DNA from: a virus
DNA length: 64,000 nt
Reading direction: 5' to 3' (one strand)
Virus record (IMG/VR): IMGVR_UViG_3300019886_000004
Coordinates: 83,917 to 147,916 of that record
Below, piece by piece: positions 8,179-17,063 of the stretch. A program made the translations under genes and the position numbers. Under the pieces are notes generated by a model that saw only the letters and a list, made by a program, of their open reading frames with translations, made no database searches and was not told the DNA's origin. Every line of letters begins with the position of its first letter. Positions within the stretch are counted from its first letter, which is position 1.

Positions 8179-9743
8179 TTGATTTCCATATTATTGTGCT
8201 TAAAATTAAAATTAGGATCATCATCAAACCACTTCGATTCAACAGTTTTGTAATTTTTATAAGATCCGTCTTTATTAAAAAATGTTTCATACCTCATCTT
8301 GTAATACTCCATTATATAATTTGTGTACTTTTCTCCTAAATTTTCAAGTAATACCTCTCTTAACGTAATGGACTTTGCAGTTAAGCAAGTTTTCACATTC
8401 TCAGCATATTTAAGAATGGAAGCACAAGTCAACATCCAAATTAATATTTTAGTTGAATTCACACTTCCTTCAGCGCAACGAAATTCTAGAGTTCCAATTT
8501 TATTAAAATATAAATTTAGAAAATTAACCCAAAAATATCGAGATTCTTTTTGCCACTTCTCACCAGTTATAGCATGATAAACTGTTTTAGTAGAATAGAT
8601 ATTCTTTAACCACTTATCATAAAACATTTTTTTACCATCTACAACAACACTGGTTCTTATCAATTCCGGATCTCCATGTATAGCAGCTAAACTTTTTCCA
8701 TTATTTAACCAAGTATATATTTTATTGAATTCATTGACAACACATTCATGGAATTTTTCCTCTGAATTTTGTTTGAAGATGAGATCATATTTTACATCAA
8801 GATCACCTAGTGGTTTACAGTATATTTTACCATCTGATTTTATACTATTAAATCTACTATATGGAAAATATTTAACCATTTCACCTTGAAGTAAATAACC
8901 TAATCTATACATTGATAAAGTAAATAATTTATCTTTTCTGACTTTTCCGAAGTGGAAATGCACTGAACAATAATTATTTACTTCACACCTTTTGGTTAGT
9001 TCCTTGCAGAACTTTTTAATTACTTCTATACCCTTTGCACCACTCATCGGCATGGTTACCATCTCGATTCCCTCTCCATTATCACTCCTTAAAGATCCGT
9101 CCTTTAAAGCTTTTATCCCGTACTTATTTCTTATTCTTCTAGGAATAAAACCATTTATGACTTCAGCTTCCATTCCAAAACTATAATCACCTACAAACTT
9201 AGCTAATCTCTTAGAATCAGCTGATACTTTAATTTCTAGTTTTGCATACACTTCTTCTAACTGTTTCTTTCTTTCAGGATCAGCTTCTAAGTTATAACTC
9301 TTAGATCTCTCAACATTTGGAATATGTTTCTTATTAAACCATTCTTTTATATCTTTATCAGTTATAAAAGACTTTTCATAAAATATTCCATCATAAATAG
9401 ATTCAATGAATGAAAGCTTTTCTGCTAGTTCTTCATTTAATATATATATAAAGGAACCTATTCTTTTATCCTTAGCTGTCACGTATAAATCATTATCGCA
9501 AAACCAACCCTCTTCCCCATTCTCATTTATAATACCCTTAATTAATGCAGTATTTGCTTTCAGCACATATTTTTTAGAATAGTTATCATAAATTATTTTA
9601 TCAGTGGATGTAATTCTATACCATTGATCGTCTTCCATTTTAAAACAAGCCTCATTTTCCTTGTAATACTTATCAAGTATTTTATGAGCGCTATCTTTTG
9701 GTATTAGATTACCTAAATAATCCTTTACAAGTTTCTTGCTCAT
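8175..9743 (-). CDS. Amidoligase (Amidoligase_2-like), 522 aa with N-terminal extension
   Basis: A second, distinct carboxylate-amine ligase of the glutamine-synthetase-like superfamily. The catalytic core starts at FGMEAEV (189-195, Glu 192 and Glu 194), then KDGSLR (214-219), GIEMVTMPMSG (225-235) and CSVHFHFG (259-266), with a late FRCAEGSVN. That is the family order: acidic strand, DGSL, EhvSPP-like strand, H-x-H strand. Residues 1-185 form an extra N-terminal domain of unknown role. It differs from the COOH-NH2 ligase type 2 gene 3 kb away, so the cluster holds two separate amide-forming activities. Confidence 0.8.
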   Translation of the reverse strand: MSKKLVKDYLGNLIPKDSAHKILDKYYKENEACFKMEDDQWYRITSTDKIIYDNYSKKYVLKANTALIKGIINENGEEGWFCDNDLYVTAKDKRIGSFIYILNEELAEKLSFIESIYDGIFYEKSFITDKDIKEWFNKKHIPNVERSKSYNLEADPERKKQLEEVYAKLEIKVSADSKRLAKFVGDYSFGMEAEVINGFIPRRIRNKYGIKALKDGSLRSDNGEGIEMVTMPMSGAKGIEVIKKFCKELTKRCEVNNYCSVHFHFGKVRKDKLFTLSMYRLGYLLQGEMVKYFPYSRFNSIKSDGKIYCKPLGDLDVKYDLIFKQNSEEKFHECVVNEFNKIYTWLNNGKSLAAIHGDPELIRTSVVVDGKKMFYDKWLKNIYSTKTVYHAITGEKWQKESRYFWVNFLNLYFNKIGTLEFRCAEGSVNSTKILIWMLTCASILKYAENVKTCLTAKSITLREVLLENLGEKYTNYIMEYYKMRYETFFNKDGSYKNYKTVESKWFDDDPNFNFKHNNMEIK

Positions 9744-9757
9744 TGATTTTAATTTAA

Positions 9758-12220
9758 TTATTGTAGTATCTTACTGATATACATTATACTTCCTGCTAAA
9801 GATACATTTAATTTATTAAATCTTTCAGTCCTTAAATTTGTCTCAGTCTTATCCATTCTGCCTTTGATTTCTTTAACTGATTCAAGTAACTCTTCTAATT
9901 CGGATAGAAAAGATGACTCATAATATTCAGCATCTAATACTTCTGCTTCTGGTTCTACTACAATCTCTTTGGAATTTTCTCTTACACATTCATTTTCACT
10001 AATCTGTAAGTCACCACAATCTCTCATAAAATTATGCCATTCTCTATATGTAGAATGTGCTTTTGCAGAAAGATCTTTTGGATCAGACTCAAGTGCATAT
10101 AATAGTTCACTTTTACTTATTCTTTCTACAGTATTTAAAGATAGTAAAACCGCCTCATAGAAATCATATAATTCTTTATCTGAATTATTAACAACCCATG
10201 AAGTTTTTAAGTCATCTAATATCTCTTCTTTAGCCTCATGAATGTCATTTGCAAAATTAGGACTCTTATAAAGAATATTACAACACTTTATACTATTTAT
10301 TATATCATCTTCTGTAAATATATTCTGATTCTGTTCATGTATTTGTATCTTTTCCTTAGTAGTTAAATCAGTACTTATGTGCATATTGTGATTTGTCATA
10401 TTGGATATGTCTTCATCTTTTACTTTTGTTTTAATCAATGAGGTTATTTTCTCCATATCCTTTAGGAACTGCTTACCACTAAACATACTTACTTCAGCTT
10501 CTTTTCTTAGATCTTTAAGCATTACTTTACTTACAACAAGGTAATTTAAACCTATTCTCATAATTAATTCAAAGAAATATTTCTTTAATGAATCACTAGT
10601 ATTCACTCTCCATAAATCTCTTCTAGTAATCGTATAATAGTAATTAGGATTGTCAGATTCTTCAGTCTTAAACTTATCTATTAACCAAGCTCTTGTTGTA
10701 ACTTCAGATTCAATAGAAGTTAAATCATCATTATCAGCATCCACAGAGACTTCTTTCTTTCTAAATCCTATATTATCACATATTACTTTTTTAGTGATTT
10801 TTGTCCATTTACATCTAAATATTAATTTAAATTCTTCATCAGATAAAAACGGGGAAAAGCTAAGAGTATCTCCTCTTTTCTTAAGAGAAGAAGTATAATG
10901 ATTATCTAATATCCAACCTTCTTCTTCATCTATAAGAGTTAATACCGGATAACTAAAAAACTCTACAAATTCAGATACACGAATAGATTTAAACTTATCA
11001 AGACTAAATTTATCATGTTGGTCTTTAACTCTTTCAAAAACAGTATCATATGCTTTCTCAGATAAACATTTATAGCCACAAATAAAGAACATTGGTTCCA
11101 TGTTAAGTTTTACTGCTTCCAGTTCACTTTTCATTTTACCAATATCAGTTATAAAGTTTTTACCTTCCAAAGGATGACCATTTCTGTAATACCTTTCATT
11201 TATAGTGTACACTTTATTACCTCTATTGTCATGGTTTTTACTTTCATTTGGTCTATTCTTTATAAGTATAACTTCATCTTTTTTGGATGTCATTTCTATA
11301 AATGACTCTCCTCCTTGATTCTGCCATGTTTCATAGTCTGTATTGTAGTGTTTTCCTTTTTTATAACCTATTCTATTTCCTATCGGGTATGTCACTATAG
11401 GTTTAAGAGGTTTTCTATCAACTATCTTATCATAAGTAATTTTACCTTCTACTATCTTGTATAAAAAGTTAGGTTTGAAATATTTAAGTTCATTTTGTGC
11501 TGCTCCTATTGCAAGTAATGGTTCTTCCATTGATGATATATACATTTGATCCGGAGCAATATTCCAAAGATATAATGGACGATCTGGATCTTTATATATC
11601 ATCAATGTATTTTTTTCCAGTGGATGAAAGAATGCTAACGTTGCCCATCCATCATAAAGCTCCAGCGCTTCACGATAATTCTCTTCACCCAGTTTAACCA
11701 TAGCTTTAGCCAACATTTGAGTGTCAGAATTGGTATTAGTTTTAAATTCTATATCCCATCTGTTAGCTAATAGTTCTGTATTAGATAAGGTTCCATTCAT
11801 TGCAAGAATTAAGTCATAGTCTTCTTTTTCTGTGTCATTTTCATAAATACCAAAAGGATGAGCTAATTCTTTTGAATATCTTAACCCAGAACTTGCCTTT
11901 CTAGCATGTGCAACAATGGTGAAATTATCATCTTCTGGAGTTATAATTAAAGGATTTTTTTGTATAAATTTCATTACTTTTTCTGTATCCTTAATTATTT
12001 TATTGTTTACTGCCCATCCAGTACTATCTTCACCTCTTTCTTGATTATACATCATAATCATCTTTATCTTGTCTGGGTCAGCAGGTTTCGAACCTGAATA
12101 AGCCGTGATTCCGCAGCTTAATATACTTCGATCTATATTTAATCCAAATTTCTTTGAAATCAAAGAAAATAAGGAGTTTAAAATCCATATTAAAACCATT
12201 ACTAACATTAAGATTTCCAT
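9758..12220 (-). CDS. Class II glutamine amidotransferase (Ntn hydrolase) with N-terminal propeptide and long C-terminal region
   Basis: The N-terminal domain is a GlmS/PurF-type glutaminase that would release ammonia from glutamine. Key features: CGITAYSG with Cys 36, RGEDSTGW (62-69), AHARKAS (104-110), HPFG (121-124), NGTLSN (142-147) and SDTQML (165-170). The nucleophile must be N-terminal to work, so 35 residues would have to be cleaved off; part of that propeptide (about 3-22) is a hydrophobic segment that could anchor the precursor. Residues from about 270 to 820 match nothing I recognise and hold no obvious synthetase domain. It is the largest cluster gene, between the amidoligase and the ATP-grasp unit. 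Confidence 0.85.
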   Translation of the reverse strand: MEILMLVMVLIWILNSLFSLISKKFGLNIDRSILSCGITAYSGSKPADPDKIKMIMMYNQERGEDSTGWAVNNKIIKDTEKVMKFIQKNPLIITPEDDNFTIVAHARKASSGLRYSKELAHPFGIYENDTEKEDYDLILAMNGTLSNTELLANRWDIEFKTNTNSDTQMLAKAMVKLGEENYREALELYDGWATLAFFHPLEKNTLMIYKDPDRPLYLWNIAPDQMYISSMEEPLLAIGAAQNELKYFKPNFLYKIVEGKITYDKIVDRKPLKPIVTYPIGNRIGYKKGKHYNTDYETWQNQGGESFIEMTSKKDEVILIKNRPNESKNHDNRGNKVYTINERYYRNGHPLEGKNFITDIGKMKSELEAVKLNMEPMFFICGYKCLSEKAYDTVFERVKDQHDKFSLDKFKSIRVSEFVEFFSYPVLTLIDEEEGWILDNHYTSSLKKRGDTLSFSPFLSDEEFKLIFRCKWTKITKKVICDNIGFRKKEVSVDADNDDLTSIESEVTTRAWLIDKFKTEESDNPNYYYTITRRDLWRVNTSDSLKKYFFELIMRIGLNYLVVSKVMLKDLRKEAEVSMFSGKQFLKDMEKITSLIKTKVKDEDISNMTNHNMHISTDLTTKEKIQIHEQNQNIFTEDDIINSIKCCNILYKSPNFANDIHEAKEEILDDLKTSWVVNNSDKELYDFYEAVLLSLNTVERISKSELLYALESDPKDLSAKAHSTYREWHNFMRDCGDLQISENECVRENSKEIVVEPEAEVLDAEYYESSFLSELEELLESVKEIKGRMDKTETNLRTERFNKLNVSLAGSIMYISKILQ

Positions 12221-12240
12221 ATCTTTTCTAGTTTTTTTTA

Positions 12241-12963
12241 TTAAATTGTCTCTGCTAATTGAGCTGTTTCCTGTTTTTTATAATCTTTATAATTACATAT
12301 ACCAGAATAGTTATGTATATTACTTTGATTAGTATAATCTAAATACTTCTGCCTATAATCTAATATTCCATTCTCTATATCTTTTACTATTTCAGCTGAC
12401 TTTTTTAAATACATTTGATCATGTGGAGAAATGAACTTTTCAGGTTTATCAAAATATTTAACAATACTTTCATCACCTTCATATTTAAATCCTAATCGTA
12501 GAAACATGAAAAATGCACTTATAAGATATGGAATCTCTGTCCATTTTCTATCAAATGTCAAGATAATGTGAAATTTTTCTTCGCATAACTCAGCAATTGA
12601 TAAGTTAAAATTATTTTTTCTTTCTATTTTATTTAGTAAAGATAAAATAGAGTCAACTTGTTGTTGAGTAATGGTTTCCTTCACATGGGTTATCCTTTGT
12701 GATAATAGAATAGCAAGTGTGACATTATCCCTATCTAAAATACCTTTATCTTCGCCAACATGCCAACTAAAACCATACTGACTAATAACATTATTTCCGG
12801 TATATTTAACCCAAAATACGTCACTAAAATAATCTTTACATTTACAAAACGGAGTCATTGTTTCTCCACTTTCCTTGTTAATTAAGGCAAATTTTACTTC
12901 AGTTTGACCATGACCACTCTCAATTAAATGAAATTTTGCACTAACATTATCTATTATTTTCAT
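12241..12963 (-). CDS. Protein of unknown function coupled to the ATP-grasp ligase, 240 aa
   Basis: Not recognised. The N-terminal part (about 1-75) looks beta-rich with CKCKDYF and HVGEDKGILDRD; the rest is mainly helical and ends in a hydrophilic tail. No membrane segment or known catalytic triad. A 4-nt ATGA overlap with the ATP-grasp gene upstream argues for translational coupling and a linked role, for example substrate binding or a partner subunit; this is inference. Confidence 0.7.
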   Translation of the reverse strand: MKIIDNVSAKFHLIESGHGQTEVKFALINKESGETMTPFCKCKDYFSDVFWVKYTGNNVISQYGFSWHVGEDKGILDRDNVTLAILLSQRITHVKETITQQQVDSILSLLNKIERKNNFNLSIAELCEEKFHIILTFDRKWTEIPYLISAFFMFLRLGFKYEGDESIVKYFDKPEKFISPHDQMYLKKSAEIVKDIENGILDYRQKYLDYTNQSNIHNYSGICNYKDYKKQETAQLAETI

Positions 12964-13850
12964 AAAGAATATTTACGCTGTATAATTTTGGGTAACTCTT
13001 CAGTATATTTTTTTAAAGTTCCTTCACCAAAAGATGGGGCAGAACAAGACTCTATTAATATATATCTCGCCTTCTTATCTTTACTTTCTTTAACGGAGGT
13101 ACATTTAATATCAAATCCTAAAACATCAGCACCTAGAGCTTTTACTGCCTTCTTACAATCCTCTACCATCTCATTCCAATTCTCTGGTTTATTAAATTTT
13201 GGATTGGTTTCTACAAACCAGCTACAATTATCATCATGTCTTTGAAAACGATCTTCCTTTGGAGTATTTTCCTTAAGCATTTTTCTGCAAGTGTAGAAAT
13301 ACCCTTCCTCTGTTACATGAATTCTATACTCAACAGAATAATTTTTGTATTCTTCAACAATATAATTTTCCAAAGATTTTGTCTTTTCTTTTAAAAATAC
13401 ATCTAGTTGTTCTTTAGTCTTTACTAGAGTATTTCCAACTCCTCTACTTCCCCATCTATTTTTAATAATAAGCCAAGAATCTTTATCCTTGATAAAATCT
13501 AAATTTGCTAGGAATTTATCCCATGATATTTTATCAGTAGTTGCTTTAGCTAAGTGAATCCAAGGTGCATGTTTAACTTCAGATCTATCAAACGCTTCTT
13601 TCATTAGTTTTTTATCAGCACTATTCTTTATAGATTCTACACTATTAATTTCAAACTCAAAATCACTATTAGTTGTAGATCCATGTCTATAAACTGCTTT
13701 CACACCTTTTATTAGTATGGAATTTCTTAATGGTGATATACTTGGATGTCTTGAAAGAATCCTTAAATAAAAATGTGTAGGTTTCTTAATAGACTTAATT
13801 TCTTTCTTTGCAGTTTTTGCTAACTTTTTTTCTTTAATAGTGTTGTTCAT
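12960..13850 (-). CDS. ATP-grasp ligase (RimK/peptide-ligase-like)
   Basis: ATP-grasp enzymes activate a carboxylate as acyl phosphate and join it to an amine or thiol. Visible landmarks: IIKNRWGSRGVGN (128-140, first lysine and glycine-rich loop), NYIVEEY (162-168, adenine-binding hinge), EYRIHV (174-179), TCRKML (187-192), FDIKC with Asp 247 and LIESCSAPSF with Glu 267. The usual E-x-N metal motif reads E-S-C here, so the Asn is replaced; activity may be changed or another residue may help. The N-terminus is Lys-rich. It overlaps both neighbours. Confidence 0.8.
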   Translation of the reverse strand: MNNTIKEKKLAKTAKKEIKSIKKPTHFYLRILSRHPSISPLRNSILIKGVKAVYRHGSTTNSDFEFEINSVESIKNSADKKLMKEAFDRSEVKHAPWIHLAKATTDKISWDKFLANLDFIKDKDSWLIIKNRWGSRGVGNTLVKTKEQLDVFLKEKTKSLENYIVEEYKNYSVEYRIHVTEEGYFYTCRKMLKENTPKEDRFQRHDDNCSWFVETNPKFNKPENWNEMVEDCKKAVKALGADVLGFDIKCTSVKESKDKKARYILIESCSAPSFGEGTLKKYTEELPKIIQRKYSL

Positions 13851-14256
13851 TTTCTACTTTTTTTGTTTTTTCAATATTATTAAGTAATGATACCCAATCT
13901 CCTGATTCAACTAAATGACTTTCATTCACCTTTCCAGCATATGGAAATATTTTGTAATAATGTTCATCTATTTTTATATCATCTTCATAAAAATTAGAAG
14001 ATATTTCCATTCTATACACACAATCAAACACCTCTTGGTTTATCTCAAATAGATCCACTACTATACTTTTACTTCTATCTGAATCTTTTATACCTGGATA
14101 TTGACCAAGTATATACATTTCATATCCAAAAAGTTTTATCGTCTTTTTATAGTGCATTGAATCCTTACCAAAAGATTGACACATTCTTATATAATTATAC
14201 ATAGGTCTTCTTAGGGATCCATAGAATGCACATTTGATCATTTTATTGTCCATCAT
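13834..14256 (-). CDS. Gamma-glutamylcyclotransferase-like (AIG2/GGCT fold)
   Basis: The family releases amino acids from gamma-glutamyl amides by forming 5-oxoproline. The signature FYGSLRRPMYNY (11-22) is the YGSLR...N substrate-binding loop, and VYRMEISSNFYEDD carries the expected acidic residue and Tyr of the later strand. At 140 residues it has the normal length. It overlaps the ATP-grasp gene by 17 nt. In this setting it would be the trimming partner of a gamma-glutamyl or related amide-forming pathway. Confidence 0.75.
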   Translation of the reverse strand: MMDNKMIKCAFYGSLRRPMYNYIRMCQSFGKDSMHYKKTIKLFGYEMYILGQYPGIKDSDRSKSIVVDLFEINQEVFDCVYRMEISSNFYEDDIKIDEHYYKIFPYAGKVNESHLVESGDWVSLLNNIEKTKKVENEQHY

Positions 14257-14593
14257 AAATTTCTTTTATTTCTCCACTTTCTGTATATTTATATATATTA
14301 GAAAGTATTTTATAAGTATGTGGAAATACCGTTTCTCTGGTACCATCATTCCATATCATGTAAAGCTTGTCTTTTTCATTTGGATTTACAAACATATATT
14401 TACATAATATTTCTTTTTTTTCTTTTTTGGTGTACCACACGTGGTATATGTAATCCTGAAAAGCCTGCATCATTTCAGCATTAAGTTCTTCAGAAGTCAT
14501 ATTCTGCACATCATCTATTATGTCTAGATTTTCTATGTACTCACCATAACCATCAAATACACATAGAAGTACTTTCTGTTTTTCACATATCAT
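14243..14593 (-). CDS. Small acidic protein of unknown function, 116 aa
   Basis: Not recognised. It is a soluble protein with an N-terminal beta-strand (KVLLCVFDGYG), an acidic helix and aromatic-rich strands. It is joined to the primase gene by a 4-nt ATGA overlap on its upstream side and overlaps the cyclotransferase by 14 nt downstream, linking the replication and peptide-chemistry blocks into one transcript. Confidence 0.65.
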   Translation of the reverse strand: MICEKQKVLLCVFDGYGEYIENLDIIDDVQNMTSEELNAEMMQAFQDYIYHVWYTKKEKKEILCKYMFVNPNEKDKLYMIWNDGTRETVFPHTYKILSNIYKYTESGEIKEIYDGQ

Positions 14594-15576
14594 TTCTCAT
14601 TTATTTTCTTATTTATCAGCTCACTATATAGCAATCTTAGCTTCTCCAGTGGAAAAGCCTTGTTGTTATCAGCTTGATCTTTTTTATATTTCTGATGAAC
14701 ATAGGGTATACCATACACTTTCTCATATCTTCTCATAGCTTTTAATCCAGCTTCATCATTATCTAACATACTTAATACAAACTCATATTTTGATTTTAAC
14801 CAGTCTATTCTATCTTTAGGTATTAAAGTATTCTCTGAAGATGGAGCGACATATTCGCAACTAAGTTTTATAACATCCATTGCACATATATCTTTTAGTC
14901 CAGAAATAATTAAACATATATTATATTTTTGTTTTAGTTGCTCAGAACCTATTAAATAACTTGTGTCTATGTTTATATACTTTATCTTTGGTAAATTTGG
15001 TTGATATAACTGGTAAATTCCTTTCTCATTACTAAAAAATCCATATATACGTCCTCTAAATTCAAATGATTCTTCTCCTTTTTTTATGTTATATTCTGGA
15101 ACTTTTCTTATCTGAAATTTATTTAACGTTGTTAAGTCTATCTTGGATGTATCCCAAAAATCTAAGTCTTCACTTTTAAAGTAGTCAGTTACTATAGTAT
15201 ATTCAGGTTTAGAGACACTGCGAAACACTACGTCTTCCTCGTAATCACAACCTGATGATAAAAAAGTTTCATAGTCTCTTATTATCATACCAATTGATTG
15301 ACCTTCTGTTTTATTATAATGAAAGGCTACAAACCTTATTATATTTCCTCCTTGTCCTTGAGAAAAATCCCTCCAAAAATACTTTTCATTTTTATAAAAA
15401 AAGCAAAGTGATGGATTGGAATCTCTATTAACCACAGATTTCATCTTTATTATCCGACCATCAAATGGTTGACTTATTTTGTTGCCAGTTAAGTTTTTGT
15501 AGTAATGTTTATAGACCCAGCTCTCAGGAACATCAGATATATCACCAATAATATCACTTACGTCATATGCTACCAT
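14590..15576 (-). CDS. DNA primase, DnaG/Toprim type
   Basis: Makes RNA primers for phage replication. The N-terminal part has SNPSLCFFYKNEKYFWRDF followed by GQGGNIIRFV, the degenerate zinc-domain pattern of DnaG-like primases. The C-terminal part is a Toprim domain: ICLIISGLKDICAMDV, then APSSENTLIP, then LSMLDNDEAGLKAM with the DxD metal pair. The Toprim acidic residue normally near SG.KD is not obvious (Leu in its place). The 328-residue length fits a phage primase without a fused helicase; the DnaB-like gene is separate at 17.9-19.0 kb. Confidence 0.8.
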   Translation of the reverse strand: MVAYDVSDIIGDISDVPESWVYKHYYKNLTGNKISQPFDGRIIKMKSVVNRDSNPSLCFFYKNEKYFWRDFSQGQGGNIIRFVAFHYNKTEGQSIGMIIRDYETFLSSGCDYEEDVVFRSVSKPEYTIVTDYFKSEDLDFWDTSKIDLTTLNKFQIRKVPEYNIKKGEESFEFRGRIYGFFSNEKGIYQLYQPNLPKIKYINIDTSYLIGSEQLKQKYNICLIISGLKDICAMDVIKLSCEYVAPSSENTLIPKDRIDWLKSKYEFVLSMLDNDEAGLKAMRRYEKVYGIPYVHQKYKKDQADNNKAFPLEKLRLLYSELINKKINEK

Positions 15577-15593
15577 ATTTATTTAATTAAAAA

Positions 15594-15610
15594 GGCTCCA
15601 AATAGGAGCC
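15594..15610 (-). terminator. Intrinsic terminator after the SSB-like gene
   Basis: Minus strand: GGCTCC, 5-nt loop, GGAGCC, then TTTTT. It lies between the SSB-like gene and the primase and probably reduces rather than blocks read-through. Confidence 0.75.
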
Positions 15611-15633
15611 TTTAAGTTTTATTACTTCTTATT

Positions 15634-16377
15634 CTAGAACGGTAAATCTAAGAAATCTTCTTTCTGATCACCTAGTTTTTCTTCAATTGGATTATCCAAA
15701 TTCAGGGGAGTGTCATAAACAGAAGACTTATAATTAGAACTTTGATTATTCCACGATGGTGTGGTAGTTGTATCATACACAGTTCCAGCAGGCTTCGAAA
15801 TTATCTTCTTATAGTGGTATTGATTAGTTTTATCGAATACGATTATGGTGGAAGGAGTAGCATTTTCAGATTCTACAAATTTAAATCTAGGTAAAGATAA
15901 AGTAATACCAACCTTACCATCTGATTTTGGATATTCAGAAGCTACTATTGTATATCTAGCATACTTACCTTTTAGGATGGCTGCTATCTTAGATACCACT
16001 TCTTCGAAGCTTTCAGACTTAATTTCATTGATCTTACTTTCTAAACCAATTGCTGCTGCAATAGTCTTCATCTTTTGAAGAAATTCTCGTTTCAGTAGTT
16101 CACTATTCATGTAAACACCAACGCCAACTCTACCCACTTTACCTGTTGCTCCTTCAATTGGTTTGAAGTTCTCATCATTGATAGGTTTAGTTTCCATATG
16201 TAGAATGGCCTTCTTTGCACCAGTGTTCTGGCTCTCCTTTAATTCAATATCATTTATTTTTAGAATCTGACCACTACCATAACCAACATATGGAGATATA
16301 TTATCGGACTGTGGTTTTTCAGATCCTACTTCTGACAAATCATAATTATTCATAAATACGGGATTTAAATTATTCAT
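15634..16377 (-). CDS. Single-stranded-DNA-binding-like protein
   Basis: Likely coats ssDNA at the replication fork. Support: a beta-rich core (about 30-180), a flexible Ser/Thr/Asn-rich linker (about 185-230) and an acidic, hydrophobic-tipped C-terminus ending EDFLDLPF, the tail SSB proteins use to recruit partners. It sits between the primase and the Sak4-like ATPase and overlaps the ATPase gene by 8 nt. The core sequence itself is not a clear OB-fold by eye, so the call rests on architecture and context. Confidence 0.65.
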   Translation of the reverse strand: MNNLNPVFMNNYDLSEVGSEKPQSDNISPYVGYGSGQILKINDIELKESQNTGAKKAILHMETKPINDENFKPIEGATGKVGRVGVGVYMNSELLKREFLQKMKTIAAAIGLESKINEIKSESFEEVVSKIAAILKGKYARYTIVASEYPKSDGKVGITLSLPRFKFVESENATPSTIIVFDKTNQYHYKKIISKPAGTVYDTTTTPSWNNQSSNYKSSVYDTPLNLDNPIEEKLGDQKEDFLDLPF

Positions 16378-17050
16378 TATACGCTATAATTGTTCTTCTA
16401 ACCAGTTCCAAGTCATTTGGTATTTCTTTTTGTTCAAACATGCCTTTCGGAGTCTTGGCTGGTGTTTGACCATCTGTTTGAGTCTCAAAGATATACTTCA
16501 TACCCTCATCTGTTTTTTTAGCTCTTCCATATAAAACAACGGTAAAAAGGCTTTCAACAGTTATTTTATCATTTACTAATTTACCTACTGTTCTAGCCTT
16601 ATATATAGCATCTCCATCTATGTTTTCATGCTTTTCAGGATGAGTCAAATAAAAAACGGTTAGATTACCTCTTAGCTCTTTAGGAATAGTAGCTGTACTA
16701 AAAATACCATAGGCAATTGAATTAAACTTATCAAATGTCTTTTCACTCAATCTATTCATAAATTCAAATGTGCTAAAAAAACTCCAGTCGTCAACAACCA
16801 CAGTTTCTATTTGAGGCATTTCTTTATCTATCATTTTCAATATACCTACAACATCACTAGGATTAACTACTACTATATAGTTTCCTTTTCTTGTCTTTAG
16901 GTCAAAAGGAGGATACATTTTCTTCCATCCTCTAAAAGGTAGATCTTGTCCTTTCGGATTGATTATAAAAGTTGTCTTGGGATCTAAGGTTTCTATTGAA
17001 GTAGATTTACCTGAGCCAGTCTCAGCTTCTATTAATACTGCATTTGCCAT
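16370..17050 (-). CDS. P-loop ATPase, Sak4/RecA-like recombination protein
   Basis: Probably a single-strand-annealing or RecA-like ATPase. Walker A is EAETGSGKST (8-17), followed by the family-typical IETLDPKTTFIINPKGQDLPFRGWKK; Walker B is ETVVVDDWS. At 226 residues it has the normal length for AAA_24/Sak4-type phage proteins, which work with a cognate SSB, and the SSB-like gene is its direct neighbour. No helicase domain is present. Confidence 0.75.
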   Translation of the reverse strand: MANAVLIEAETGSGKSTSIETLDPKTTFIINPKGQDLPFRGWKKMYPPFDLKTRKGNYIVVVNPSDVVGILKMIDKEMPQIETVVVDDWSFFSTFEFMNRLSEKTFDKFNSIAYGIFSTATIPKELRGNLTVFYLTHPEKHENIDGDAIYKARTVGKLVNDKITVESLFTVVLYGRAKKTDEGMKYIFETQTDGQTPAKTPKGMFEQKEIPNDLELVRRTIIAYNE

Positions 17051-17063
17051 TTATTATATTGGT

